The notes: generated by a model not told the origin, from the sequence alone. Positions 16,900 to 25,611 are shown, numbered from the stretch's first letter. The stretch: DNA of 64,000 nucleotides from Ralstonia sp. UBA689 (GCF_002298975.1 NZ_DBMV01000039.1:1-64000); one strand, 5' to 3'. Numbers and translations are program-made.

Positions 16900-18093
16900 G
16901 TGACTGCTCGCAATGCCTTCAACTGGGCCGATCCCCTGCTGCTCGACCAACAATTGACCGACGACGAGCGCATGGTGCGCGACGCCGCCGCATCCTATTG
17001 CCAGGACAAGCTGATGCCGCGCGTGCTGGAGTCGTTCCGGCATGAGAAGACCGACGCGTCGATCTTTCGTGAGATGGGCGAACTGGGCCTGCTGGGCCCG
17101 ACCATTCCCGAACAGTACGGCGGCCCCGGCCTGAACTACGTCAGCTACGGCCTGATCGCGCGCGAAGTCGAACGTGTGGATTCGGGTTACCGCTCGATGA
17201 TGAGCGTGCAGTCGTCGCTTGTGATGGTGCCGATCTACGAATTCGGCAGCGAGGCACAAAAGCAGAAGTACCTGCCCAAACTGGCCACCGGTGAATGGAT
17301 CGGCTGCTTCGGCCTGACTGAACCGAACCACGGCTCCGATCCGGCCTCGATGATCACGCGCGCCAAGAAGGTCGACGGCGGCTACTCGCTCTCGGGCGCG
17401 AAGATGTGGATCACCAACTCGCCCATCGCCGATGTGTTCGTCGTGTGGGCCAAGCTGCCGGACGACAACGGCGAAGACCAGATCCGCGGCTTCATTCTGG
17501 AAAAAGGTTGGAAGGGCCTGACGGCTCCAGCGATCCACGGCAAAGTCGGCCTGCGCACGTCCATCACCGGTGAAATCGTGCTGGACGAAGTGTTCGTGCC
17601 GGAAGAGAACTTGATGCCAGGCGTGCGCGGCCTCAAGGGCCCGTTCACGTGCCTGAACTCGGCGCGCTACGGCATCGCGTGGGGCGCGCTGGGCGCTGCA
17701 GAAGCCTGCTGGCACATCGCGCGCCAGTACGTGCTCGATCGCAAGCAGTTCGGCCGCCCGCTGGCCGCCAACCAGCTCGTGCAGAAGAAGCTGGCCGACA
17801 TGCAGACCGAAATCACGCTGGGCCTGCAAGGCTGCCTGCGCCTGGGCCGCATGAAGGACGAAGGCACCGCAGCGGTCGAAATCACCTCGATCATGAAGCG
17901 CAACTCGTGCGGCAAATCGCTCGACATCGCCCGCGTGGCGCGCGACATGCTGGGCGGCAACGGCATCTCCGATGAATTTGGTGTGATCCGCCACGTGGTG
18001 AACCTGGAAGTGGTGAACACATACGAAGGCACGCACGACATCCACGCGCTGATCCTGGGCCGCGCACAGACGGGCATTCAGGCTTTCTTCTAA
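16900..18093 (+). CDS. gcdH: Glutaryl-CoA dehydrogenase
   Basis: FAD enzyme that oxidises and decarboxylates glutaryl-CoA to crotonyl-CoA in lysine, tryptophan or glutarate breakdown. 397 residues. The acyl-CoA dehydrogenase signature is GCFGLTEPNHGSDP, and the C-terminal TYEGTHDIHALILGRA carries the catalytic glutamate. The start is GTG at 16900, with CGGAG at 16886-16890. Electrons go to ETF, which is not encoded here. Confidence 0.95.
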   Translation: MTARNAFNWADPLLLDQQLTDDERMVRDAAASYCQDKLMPRVLESFRHEKTDASIFREMGELGLLGPTIPEQYGGPGLNYVSYGLIAREVERVDSGYRSMMSVQSSLVMVPIYEFGSEAQKQKYLPKLATGEWIGCFGLTEPNHGSDPASMITRAKKVDGGYSLSGAKMWITNSPIADVFVVWAKLPDDNGEDQIRGFILEKGWKGLTAPAIHGKVGLRTSITGEIVLDEVFVPEENLMPGVRGLKGPFTCLNSARYGIAWGALGAAEACWHIARQYVLDRKQFGRPLAANQLVQKKLADMQTEITLGLQGCLRLGRMKDEGTAAVEITSIMKRNSCGKSLDIARVARDMLGGNGISDEFGVIRHVVNLEVVNTYEGTHDIHALILGRAQTGIQAFF

Positions 18094-18517
18094 TCGCGCT
18101 TTGTATTCCTGGGCGAGTTGATGCACACTCGTGCACGACTCGCCACACCCGTCGCCCCATCTCTCGCCCGTCCTGGGCACCGTTGTTCTCCTCCACTCGC
18201 GTTATACAAGTTTGCAAATGATGGGGATACGGCTCGCCGCATGAATCGGCCGTTGGTGCGCGTCTATGCTTCGCCCCAAGTGCCGGCGGATTGTTCAGCG
18301 GCACCTCCCTCACACCGATAAAACGTGCGCGCGGTCCATACGCAGATTGCAGCGCAACGCGACACAAAAACCATCGCGAGACAACGGTCTGGAGAACGCC
18401 AGCGCGCGCACGCAGGCACCCGCACCGAAACCAAAACCAGAACAGGGCGCCTCACGCTGCCGACCACGCCGGACCACCCGGCGACCAGCGCGGAGCTCTG
18501 CCAGGAGACAACCCACC
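18094..18517. other. Gap of 424 bases before the purine permease gene
   Basis: I see no convincing gene here. The permease reading frame remains open back to 18266 without a stop, but the sequence upstream of 18518 is low-complexity Arg/Pro/Gln and looks like chance reading in GC-rich DNA. I looked for a purine riboswitch core and did not find one. The stretch probably holds the permease promoter and leader. Confidence 0.4.
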
Positions 18518-19900
18518 ATGGCTGAACAGTCCATTCCGTCGGTGACGGAACTCGACGCCGCCGGCTTTGCCGACACGCGCGCTGTCGATCGTTATTTCCA
18601 GATCTCTGCGCGCGGCAGCACGCAAAAGCGCGAGGTCGTGGCTGGCATCACCACCTTCATGGCGATGGTCTACGCCGTGTTCGTCGTGCCCGGCATGCTG
18701 GGCAAGGCTGGTTTCGACACCAGTGCCGTGTTTGTCGCCGTGTGCCTGACCACCGCCTTTGGCTCACTGCTGATGGGCCTGTGGGCCAAACTGCCGATCG
18801 CCATCGGCTGCGCAATTTCGCTCACGGCCTTCATGGCCTTCGGTCTGGTGCTCGGGCAGAAGCTCTCGCCGGAAGTGGCGCTGGGCGCGGTGTTCCTGAT
18901 GGGGGTGGTGTTCACGGCCATCTCGGCCACCGGCGTGCGTTCATGGATCCTGCGCAACCTGCCCTCGGGCGTGGCGCACGGCACAGGCATCGGCATCGGC
19001 CTGTTCCTGCTGCTGATCGCCTCCAACGACGTGGGCCTGGTAGTGAAGAACGCTGGCCCTGGCCTGCCCGTGCAACTGGGCCACATCACCGCCTTCCCGG
19101 TGATGATGTCGGTGCTGGGTCTGGCAGCCATCTTCGGCATGGAGCGCCGTCGCGTGCCGGGCGGCATCCTGATCGTCATCGTCGCCATTTCGGCGCTGGG
19201 CCTCATCTTTGACCCGGCCGTGAAGTTCACTGGCGTGTTCGCCCTGCCGTCGCTTGCCGCCGCGGGCCATGCCTCGCTGATCGGCGCGATGGACATTCGC
19301 GGTGCACTCTCCGCCGCCGTGCTGCCGAGCGTGCTGGCGCTGGTGATGACTGCCGTGTTTGACGCCACCGGCACGATCCGCGCGGTGGCCGGCCAGGCCG
19401 GCCTGCTCAACGACAAGGGCCACATCACCAACGGCGGCCGCGCCCTGACGGCCGATTCGCTCAGCTCGATCTTCTCGGCCTTCTTCGGCGGCGCTCCGGC
19501 AGCGGCTTATATTGAATCGACGGTGGGCGTGGCTGCCGGCGGCAAGACGGGCCTGACGGCCGTCGTGGTCGGCGCGCTGTTCCTGGCGGTGATGTTCTTC
19601 TCGCCGCTGGCCGGCCTGGTCCCGTCGTATGCCACCGCCCCGGCCCTGATGTACGTCGGCCTGCTGATGCTCTCCAGCGTGAGCAAGCTGCACATGGACG
19701 ACATGGTCGACGCGCTGGCCGGCTTGGTCTGCGCCGTGTTCATCGTGCTGACGTGCAACATCGTCACCGGCATCATGCTCGGCTTCTCCACGCTGGTGAT
19801 CGGCCGCGTGGTGGCCGGCGAATGGCGCAAGCTGAACGTCGGCACCGTGGCGATTGCCGTGGCGCTGGCGGCCTTCTACGCTGGCGGCTGGGCGATCTGA
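18518..19900 (+). CDS. NCS2-family purine permease (AzgA type)
   Basis: Inner-membrane purine/proton symporter of the AzgA-like branch of NCS2, 460 residues with about 12 hydrophobic segments. Family marks are DRYFQISARGSTQKREVVAG at the N-terminus, TTFMAMVYAVFVVPGML, the substrate-site region ALVMTAVFDATGTI and the SAYIEST-like AAAYIESTVGVAAGG. AGGAG at 18503-18507 sets ATG 18518. Likely substrates are hypoxanthine, guanine or adenine; which one cannot be read here. Confidence 0.9.
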   Translation: MAEQSIPSVTELDAAGFADTRAVDRYFQISARGSTQKREVVAGITTFMAMVYAVFVVPGMLGKAGFDTSAVFVAVCLTTAFGSLLMGLWAKLPIAIGCAISLTAFMAFGLVLGQKLSPEVALGAVFLMGVVFTAISATGVRSWILRNLPSGVAHGTGIGIGLFLLLIASNDVGLVVKNAGPGLPVQLGHITAFPVMMSVLGLAAIFGMERRRVPGGILIVIVAISALGLIFDPAVKFTGVFALPSLAAAGHASLIGAMDIRGALSAAVLPSVLALVMTAVFDATGTIRAVAGQAGLLNDKGHITNGGRALTADSLSSIFSAFFGGAPAAAYIESTVGVAAGGKTGLTAVVVGALFLAVMFFSPLAGLVPSYATAPALMYVGLLMLSSVSKLHMDDMVDALAGLVCAVFIVLTCNIVTGIMLGFSTLVIGRVVAGEWRKLNVGTVAIAVALAAFYAGGWAI

Positions 19901-19929
19901 TCGCGCACTGATCCGTCTTCACAAAAGAC

Positions 19930-19963
19930 AAACCGGCCAGACCCGCAGGGGCTGGCCGGTTTT
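19930..19963 (+). terminator. Intrinsic terminator after purine permease
   Basis: Perfect 11-bp stem AAACCGGCCAG / CTGGCCGGTTT with an 11-base loop, followed by a short T run. It lies 29 bases after the permease stop codon. Confidence 0.8.
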
Positions 19964-20009
19964 GCTTCGGCGCCGCGCGCTAGCGTTTGCGCGCACCAAA
20001 AACCAGCGC

Positions 20010-20037
20010 AAAAAACGCCCGGCACGAGGGCCGGGCG
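20010..20037 (-). terminator. Intrinsic terminator after peroxiredoxin gene
   Basis: Stem CGCCCGGC / GCCGGGCG (20016-20023 and 20030-20037). The six A residues at 20010-20015 form the T tract when read on the minus strand, so this ends the peroxiredoxin transcript. Confidence 0.82.
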
Positions 20038-20061
20038 GCAATCACACTACCAAGGAGCCGG

Positions 20062-20700
20062 TTACTTGTTGGGCTGCGGCGTCAGGCGCAGGTACGGGCG
20101 CAATGCCTTGTAGCCCTTCGGGAATTTCTGCTTGATGACCTCTTCATCCTTGAGTGACGGCACGATGACGACGTCGTCACCGTCCTGCCAGTTGCCCGGC
20201 GTGGCCACGCTGTGGTATTCGGTCAACTGCAGCGAGTCGATCACGCGCAGCACCTCGTTGAAGTTGCGCCCCGTGGATGCCGGATACGTGATGATCAGGC
20301 GGACCTTCTTGTTGGGGTCGATCACGAACAGCGAGCGCACGGTAAAGGTTTCGCTCGCATTCGGGTGAATCATGTCGTAAAGCTGCGAAACCTTGCGGTC
20401 CGGATCGGCAATGATCGGGAAATTGACGGTCGTGTTTTGCGTGTCGTTGATATCGTCGATCCACTTCTTGTGCGAATCGACCGGGTCCACCGACAGCGCA
20501 ATCACCTTGACATTGCGCTTGGCGAACTCATCCTTGAGCTTGGCGGTCAAGCCCAGTTCGGTGGTGCAGACCGGAGTGAAATCCGCCGGGTGCGAGAACA
20601 GCACGCCCCAACTGTTGCCCAGCCACTCATGAAACTTGATGCGGCCAACGCTTGAATCCTGCTCAAAATCGGGGGCGATATCGCCCAAACGTAGAGACAT
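20062..20700 (-). CDS. 1-Cys peroxiredoxin (Prx6 group)
   Basis: Thiol peroxidase that reduces hydrogen peroxide and organic peroxides. 212 residues, with the peroxidatic cysteine at residue 45 in HPADFTPVCTTELG and the long C-terminal domain of the Prx6 group (YPASTGRNFNEVLRVIDSLQ). I see no obvious resolving cysteine. GGAGGACACA just before ATG 20700 fixes the start. It is a single-gene unit with its own terminator. Confidence 0.92.
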   Translation of the reverse strand: MSLRLGDIAPDFEQDSSVGRIKFHEWLGNSWGVLFSHPADFTPVCTTELGLTAKLKDEFAKRNVKVIALSVDPVDSHKKWIDDINDTQNTTVNFPIIADPDRKVSQLYDMIHPNASETFTVRSLFVIDPNKKVRLIITYPASTGRNFNEVLRVIDSLQLTEYHSVATPGNWQDGDDVVIVPSLKDEEVIKQKFPKGYKALRPYLRLTPQPNK

Positions 20701-20983
20701 TGTGTCCTCCATGCACTGATTGGGAACCACTATAGCCAGATTGCCATCCAACCAAAACGACTATAAATTCACAACAACATCACTTTTTGTCATTAGGCGC
20801 GGCATTTGCTGACGAAAGGGTAGAAGGCATGCACACGTTGCCGGACAATCACCAAAGCTTGATCCATCGCAGCGTGCGCGACGTGGGCGCTTGAAGTTTC
20901 ACAACACCCACACATATGCTAGCGAATAAGCGCGTCAACCGATTGACGATTGATCTCCCCGATACACCGTAGGGTGCCCGACC

Positions 20984-21310
20984 ATGACGAACACATCCCC
21001 CAACCTGGCCGAATCCGTCAATAAGGAGAAACTGATGACCGACGTGAAGACCGTTCTGTCCGACGCCGAAGCACTGCTCAAGCAAGCCGCATCCAGCAGC
21101 GGCGAAAAAGCCGCCGAACTGCGCGAGCGCGGCATGGGCCTGCTGCGCCAAGCCAAGGAAAAGGCGCAAGACCTGCAAGACGCCGTAGTCACCAAGAGCA
21201 AGGCTGCTGCACGTGCAACCGACGACTATGTCCACGATCATCCGTGGCAGGCCGTGGGCGTGGCGGCGGGCGTGGGCCTGCTGATCGGCCTACTGCTCAA
21301 CCGCAAGTAA
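20984..21310 (+). CDS. DUF883 / ElaB-YqjD-like membrane-anchored protein
   Basis: Small protein of 108 residues: an amphipathic, charged helical region (NKEKLMTDVKTVLSDAEALL onward) and a C-terminal membrane anchor, HPWQAVGVAAGVGLLIGLLL, ending NRK. E. coli relatives ElaB and YqjD bind ribosomes and sit in the inner membrane (family knowledge). The family usually includes the NKEKL segment, so ATG 20984 is used; a second ATG at 21035 has a better AAGGAG site and may be used as well. Probably the first gene of a three-gene unit. Confidence 0.82.
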   Translation: MTNTSPNLAESVNKEKLMTDVKTVLSDAEALLKQAASSSGEKAAELRERGMGLLRQAKEKAQDLQDAVVTKSKAAARATDDYVHDHPWQAVGVAAGVGLLIGLLLNRK

Positions 21311-21451
21311 TCCGCTGCATCTCTCCTGGCCGATGGCGCGCGCCAAACGGATCGCGCCATCGGCCAGTCGCATTCCGGCGCTCCCGCCCTGGGCATGGCG
21401 TGTGCTGCATTCACGGTGGCACCGCTCGCCTCGTACCCTCCCGAAACCAAC

Positions 21452-21829
21452 ATGGCCGACGACACCAGCCCAAAGCTGTTCGCCTCCCTGAAGAACCTGG
21501 CCGGCACGGTCGTCTCGATGCTGCAGACGCGGCTCGAACTGGCGAGCGTCGAGCTGGCTGAAGAAAAAGACCGGCTGCTCGGCGCGGCCTTCCTCGGCAT
21601 GCTGGCCGTGAGCCTGATCGGCCTGGCCATCATGACGCTCACGGCGCTGGTGGTCATCCTGTGCTGGGACACCTATCGCTGGCAGTCGCTGGCGATCATG
21701 GCCGCGCTGTACGCGCTGGGCGCCGCGGCCTGCCTGTGGAAGGTGCGCGCGTCGCTGCGCAACGCGCCGCCGCTGTTCGAAGCCACGCTGGCCGAACTCG
21801 ACAAAGACCGGGAGATCCTGCGCCGATGA
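21452..21829 (+). CDS. YqjE-like phage-holin-family membrane protein
   Basis: 125 residues with two closely spaced transmembrane segments (AAFLGMLAVSLIGLAIMTLT and the region around LAIMAALYALGAAACLW). An amphipathic N-terminus (LFASLKNLAGTVVSMLQTRL) precedes them. The arrangement matches YqjE/holin superfamily III; the name does not imply phage origin. It sits between the DUF883 gene and the YqjK-like gene, as in the yqjDEK block of enterobacteria. Its stop overlaps the next start (ATGA). Confidence 0.8.
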   Translation: MADDTSPKLFASLKNLAGTVVSMLQTRLELASVELAEEKDRLLGAAFLGMLAVSLIGLAIMTLTALVVILCWDTYRWQSLAIMAALYALGAAACLWKVRASLRNAPPLFEATLAELDKDREILRR

Positions 21830-22365
21830 CCGATCCGACCCAACCGACCCAGCCAACCTCGGCGCCCGACGCAGCGCCGGACCATGAACCTGCGCACAGC
21901 GCGCGCCACCATGTCCGGCCGTCTCGCCGTGGCGACGCGGTGCGCCTGCCGCTGGCCGTGCGCAAGGAGCTGCTGCTCACACGTGCCGCGCTGGAACGCT
22001 ACGACTACGCGCAGGCCCGCAACGACGTGCGCCGCGCCGCCGGCCACACCTTCAGCCTGGGCGGCCTCGGTACGCTGTTGCCGAGCCTGATCCGCCCGCT
22101 CGCCCGGCCCAACAGCCTGATGCGCGCGCTGGGCATTGCGCGTGAGTATCCGTTGGTCGGCGCGGCCGTCTCGCTGGCCTATGCTGGGCTGCGTCGTACC
22201 GTCATCGGCCGCATCGCGCGGCGGCTCGGCAAGGCGGGGCTGGTGGCCGGCGCCGCTTGGTGGGGCTACCGCAAGTGGCAGGAAGCCCAGGAGGACCACA
22301 CTGGCGGCGGGCCCGAGGCGGCGCCCCCCGAAAAGACGGAGATCATCCCGGGCAGCACGTCCTGA
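21826..22365 (+). CDS. YqjK-like protein downstream of YqjE
   Basis: 179 residues. A disordered Pro/Thr/Ala N-terminus is followed by a basic helical region (RKELLLTRAALERYDYAQAR) and a short hydrophobic segment (PLVGAAVSLAYAGL and KAGLVAGAAWWGY). It begins inside the yqjE-like stop codon, so translation is probably coupled. I recognise it only by position and general character; the function is unknown. Confidence 0.7.
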   Translation: MTDPTQPTQPTSAPDAAPDHEPAHSARHHVRPSRRGDAVRLPLAVRKELLLTRAALERYDYAQARNDVRRAAGHTFSLGGLGTLLPSLIRPLARPNSLMRALGIAREYPLVGAAVSLAYAGLRRTVIGRIARRLGKAGLVAGAAWWGYRKWQEAQEDHTGGGPEAAPPEKTEIIPGSTS

Positions 22366-22385
22366 AAGCACCCTGCAACAAAGAC

Positions 22386-22412
22386 AAAGGCCGGAGCAAT
22401 CCGGCCTTTTTT
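22386..22412 (+). terminator. Intrinsic terminator after the DUF883-YqjE-YqjK unit
   Basis: AAAGGCCGG / CCGGCCTTTTTT with a 6-base loop: a 9-bp stem running into six T residues, 21 bases after the last stop codon. Confidence 0.88.
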
Positions 22413-22434
22413 GCTTGTTTGCGGCAATGCGGTA

Positions 22435-22812
22435 TCAATGCAGCGGAATTGGATGCCGCCTACGCTCCCAACGGCGAGCCATGCTCTGACGCAGTGCGGC
22501 CAGGCCGTGCGGGTGTTCAATGGGCTGCGCAACGGGCGCCACTTCCGGTGCAACGGCGGGCGCCGTCACCTCGGTGTCATGCGTAACGCGCCGACGCCCA
22601 TGCCACAGCAACGCCCCACTGGCCGTCCAGCCGATCACGAACAGCGAATCGCCCACATGCATGAGGGAATCGGGCGAAGTGCCCACATGGAAGATGGCGC
22701 CGAGCATGTCGGCGGGAAGCTGCGCGCAGACCCACAGGAAGATCGCCGGGGCCGATGTAAAGACCCCGGGCTGCCACCATGGGTGTGCCATCTGAATCTT
22801 GTCGGTTTCCAT
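22435..22812 (-). CDS. Unknown small membrane protein
   Basis: I do not recognise this 125-residue protein. It has two hydrophobic stretches (VFTSAPAIFLWVCAQLPADM and SLFVIGWTASGALLW), then a Val/Ala/Pro linker and a basic C-terminus (MARRWERRRHP). A strong GGAGG lies just before ATG 22812, which supports translation and decides between this start and a GTG five codons earlier. It is alone on the minus strand next to the decayed metal-exporter locus. Confidence 0.6.
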   Translation of the reverse strand: METDKIQMAHPWWQPGVFTSAPAIFLWVCAQLPADMLGAIFHVGTSPDSLMHVGDSLFVIGWTASGALLWHGRRRVTHDTEVTAPAVAPEVAPVAQPIEHPHGLAALRQSMARRWERRRHPIPLH

Positions 22813-23124
22813 GGCGTCCTCCATCACATTTCTTCCAGTGATGCTTCGATGCTAAACAGGGTGCGCGCAAATGGCGACCCTCGCACCACTGAGTGGAATG
22901 CGGGATTCGTCCGACATGCGCAGCGCGCCGTGACGTTCGGCACCGTCTGTTCGGGCTAGGGGCCGCCCCGCATGGCACGCCAGCCGCGCCAGCACGCGCT
23001 GGCAGGAAACAGCGCGGCAACGCCATGAAAGATTTCGATGGAGATACACCTCATCCACTCATATGCACAATGCATCAATGCATTGCATTGATGCCGTACC
23101 GTATGCAACACACTCGCCCGCACG
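22813..23124. other. 312-base gap upstream of fetA remnant
   Basis: No convincing gene. The last part, about 23030-23110, is clearly AT-richer than its surroundings and contains a perfect 11-bp inverted repeat (listed separately), so it reads as a promoter/operator region. The rest is probably the leader of the divergent orphan membrane protein. Confidence 0.5.
23072..23094. promoter_or_regulatory. 11-bp perfect inverted repeat before fetA
   Basis: GCATCAATGCA (23072-23082), one central T, then TGCATTGATGC (23084-23094), an exact reverse complement. It sits 30 bases before the fetA start codon in a locally AT-rich stretch. Size and placement fit a dimeric repressor site, perhaps metal-responsive; no candidate regulator gene is adjacent. 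Confidence 0.6.
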
Positions 23125-23797
23125 ATGCTGATTGCCACTCACCTCCACCGCCGCGATGCACGCACCGGCACCACACTGTTGCAACCGGCCACGTTCCGCG
23201 TGCGCCCGGGTGACCGCATCGCGCTCACCGGTCCGTCCGGCGCCGGCAAGAGCGTGATGCTGCGTGCCCTGGCCCTGCTCGATCCGCTCGATGACGGTCA
23301 TGTGACATGGCATGGTGAAATGATCACCGCACACACCATCCCCGCCTACCGTTGCCAGGTTGCCTACGTGCGCCAGCGTCCGGCGTTGCTGCCTGGCACG
23401 GTGGAAGACAACCTGCGTTTGCCCTTCCATCTACGCGCGCGACAGCGCAGCGCCGGATTCGACCGCAGCACCGCCATCGCCCTGTTGGTTGGTGCCGGGC
23501 GTGAGGTGAGCTTTCTTGACAAGGCAGCCGCTGATCTTTCTGGCGGCGAAGCACAGATCGCAGCGCTGGTCCGCACACTACAAACTGCACCGGGTGCTGT
23601 TACTCGACGAGCCGACCGCCGCGCTGGACCCCGCCTCCGCGCGTGCGATCGAAGCCCTGCTCCAGCACTGGTTTGCCCAGGCATCGGATCGCCATGCGTG
23701 GGTGTGGATCACCCACGATCCGGCGCAGGCGGCGCGCATCGGCCATCGGCAATGGCGCGTCGAAGCCGGCCGGCTGAGCACGGAGCCCACGCGATGA
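23125..23797 (+). pseudogene. fetA: Frameshifted FetA-like ABC transporter ATPase
   Basis: ATPase of the FetAB iron/metal export type. The Walker A motif GPSGAGKS, Q-loop region QVAYVRQRPALLPGT and signature LSGGEAQIAALVRTLQ are in one frame. Walker B (VLLLDEPTAALD) and the H-loop (WVWITHDPAQA) are in the next frame. One extra base, most simply in the A run of 23581-23585 (caaactg), separates the halves. Without it the protein would be about 220 residues and end in an ATGA overlap with fetB. As written, the first frame stays open and runs into fetB. A sequencing error is possible, but the fetB partner is damaged too. Confidence 0.8.
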
Positions 23798-24132
23798 CCG
23801 GGCAGGACCTCACACTCTCCGCCTGGCAGGTCGGCATTGCGGCAGCGCTGCTCCTCGTCAACGGCGCGCTGTCGGTCGCGCTCGGCGGCACACGCTGGGA
23901 AGCGGCGCGCAATGCCGCACGTACAGCCGTGCGCGCCGGCATGACGCCGATCATCAACCAGATGTCGGTGGTGGGCGTAGTGAGCCTGCCGGGCATGATG
24001 ACGGGCCAGGTGCTGGCCGCTTCTTCAGGGCTGGGCACGGTGGCGGCGGTGCTGCTGGCCTACCGGCGCCTGTTCAGCCGCGAGCGCCTGTTGCTGGTCT
24101 CGCGCATCGTCCAGCGCGGCGGGGCGAAGTAG
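23794..24132 (+). pseudogene. fetB: FetB-like metal exporter permease with internal deletions
   Basis: Only 112 residues remain of a family of about 260. The N-terminal transmembrane helix (LSAWQVGIAAALLLVNGALS) is joined at about residue 30 (base 23883) directly to the late GGTRWEAARNAARTAVRAGM region, so the central helices are missing. The conserved TPIINQMSVVGVVSLPGMMT is intact. A second gap is inferred near residue 75 (base 24018), where the usual 20-odd residues with the YQ motif are absent before SSGLGTVAAVLLAYRR. Both losses are in frame. A working permease is unlikely. Confidence 0.78.
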
Positions 24133-24133
24133 T

Positions 24134-24595
24134 ATGCCGATCGCCCTGTCCTGCGGCCTCGTGCTGCTCAATGAAGACGCCGAGGTGCTGCTCGCCCACG
24201 CCACCGAAACGCGTCATTGGGACATCCCCAAAGGCGCCACGGAGCCGGGCGAATCGCACCGAGACACAGCGCTGCGCGAGACGTGCGAAGAAACCGGGCT
24301 CATGTTGGATGGCCACACGCTGATCGAGCTCGGCCGATTTCCCTACCAGCGCGACAAGGAACTGCATCTGTTCGCCACGCGTCTGCGCCGCGCTGAGGTT
24401 TCACTCAGTGCGCTGACATGCACGTCGATGTTCCACTCCTATCGCACCGGCAAGCTCATCCCCGAGATGGACGCATACCGCTGGGCCAGCGCCGACGAGG
24501 TGCCGCAGTATGCGAGCCAATCCCTCACGCGGCTGTTCGCGCAAGCGCTGCCGCTGGCCAGCGTCGACACACGGTTACGCGAAGCCGGTCTCTGA
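24134..24595 (+). CDS. Nudix hydrolase
   Basis: 153-residue hydrolase of nucleoside-diphosphate-linked compounds. The full Nudix box is present, beginning GATEPGESHRDTALRETCEE and ending TGL (G-x5-E-x7-RE-x2-EE-x-GL), preceded by HWDIPKG. It starts one base after the fetB remnant. The substrate is unknown; it reads as a general diadenosine-polyphosphate or NUDT2-like type. It converges with the TauD-like gene. Confidence 0.88.
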   Translation: MPIALSCGLVLLNEDAEVLLAHATETRHWDIPKGATEPGESHRDTALRETCEETGLMLDGHTLIELGRFPYQRDKELHLFATRLRRAEVSLSALTCTSMFHSYRTGKLIPEMDAYRWASADEVPQYASQSLTRLFAQALPLASVDTRLREAGL

Positions 24596-24599
24596 GCCT

Positions 24600-25514
24600 T
24601 CAAACCGGAACGTCGCCCTCGATCGTCGTGCGGTGCAAGGTGCGGCGATATTCATCGGGGCACCCAGGCGCGAAGTGGATGGTCGAGCGGTTGTCCCAGA
24701 ACAGCATGTCGCCGGGCTGCCAACGGTGCGTGTAGACGTTGTCCGCGCGGATGCTGTGGGCAAAGAGCTGCTCCAGCACGCTGATGCTTTCGTCTTCCTG
24801 CAGGCCGAGGATGTGCGAGGTGAAGCCTTCATTGACGAACAGTGCGCGCTTGCCCGTTTCGGGGTGCGTGCGCACCACCGGGTGATCGACCGGCGGCACG
24901 GCGTCGCGCTGCGCTTGTGTGAGCGGTGCTCGCCAGGTCGACAGCGCTCGCAGACGCTCATAGCGATACACGTAGGAATGCACCGCGCGGCGGCCGTCGA
25001 TCGTGCGTTTGAGTTCGGCCGGCAACGTCTCATACGCGCGGACCATGTTGGCGAACAGCGTGTCGCCCCCCTCCTGCGGCAGCTCACGCTCCAGCAGCAG
25101 CGAGCCGAGGCTAGGCAGCGGCTTGTATGACAGATCCGAATGCCAGTCGCGCCCCGCATCGCCGAGGCCGATCGGCTTGCCGTTCTCGACCACGTTGGAA
25201 ACGACGAGAATCTCCGGATGCCCCGTCAGATTGAACTGGTTGAGCACGTGCACCTGCAGCGGGCCGAAGCGACGGCTGAATGCCACCTGTGCCTCCGGCG
25301 TGAGCTGCACGTCGCGAAAGACCAACAGACCATCGTGCGCAAGCCAAGCCTGGCGGATGGCGGCGATGTCGGCGTCGGACAAATCGGCGGCATCACGCAG
25401 GCCGAGAACCTCGGCGCCGAGCGGCGCATCGGTCAAGCGGCGCACGTGGAAGCGGGTGGTGTGAACGGCAGGCGCCGCGGAGGCGGCCCCGGGAGCGATA
25501 GCGACGTCAGACAT
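24600..25514 (-). CDS. TauD/TfdA-family 2-oxoglutarate dioxygenase
   Basis: Fe(II)/2-oxoglutarate oxygenase, 304 residues. The iron facial triad is visible as HSD in DWHSDLSYKPLPSLGSLL and the distal histidine in DMLFWDNRSTIHFAPG; the 2-oxoglutarate-binding arginine follows near the C-terminus. Such enzymes hydroxylate alkylsulfonates, alkyl sulfates or aryloxy acids. It lies about 100 bases downstream of an SfnB/DszC-like flavoprotein gene on the same strand, which points to organosulfur use (inference). ATG 25514 is preferred over a TTG 21 bases upstream. Confidence 0.85.
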   Translation of the reverse strand: MSDVAIAPGAASAAPAVHTTRFHVRRLTDAPLGAEVLGLRDAADLSDADIAAIRQAWLAHDGLLVFRDVQLTPEAQVAFSRRFGPLQVHVLNQFNLTGHPEILVVSNVVENGKPIGLGDAGRDWHSDLSYKPLPSLGSLLLERELPQEGGDTLFANMVRAYETLPAELKRTIDGRRAVHSYVYRYERLRALSTWRAPLTQAQRDAVPPVDHPVVRTHPETGKRALFVNEGFTSHILGLQEDESISVLEQLFAHSIRADNVYTHRWQPGDMLFWDNRSTIHFAPGCPDEYRRTLHRTTIEGDVPV

Positions 25515-25611
25515 GGTGAGAGCGTGCGGCAACAATCGAATTCCACATTACACCGCCCACGCATATGGCATGCCAACGAAGGAATGCGCAGATCGATACG
25601 CGCTCAGGCAC

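Noticed and set aside
16831..18180. A 449-codon open frame antisense to gcdH
   Set aside because: The opposite strand encodes a full glutaryl-CoA dehydrogenase; the antisense product is His/Ala/Arg-rich with no recognisable motif.
18094..18517. Purine riboswitch before the purine permease
   Set aside because: No three-way-junction core with the conserved loop sequences was found in the 424-base leader.
21452..21829. Prophage remnant suggested by the holin-family protein
   Set aside because: YqjE-type proteins share the holin fold but belong to the chromosomal yqjDEK block; no other phage gene is nearby.
23575..23600. Programmed frameshifting in fetA
   Set aside because: The site caaactg is not a usual slippery heptamer, there is no obvious stimulatory hairpin, and fetB itself is internally deleted, so decay explains it better.
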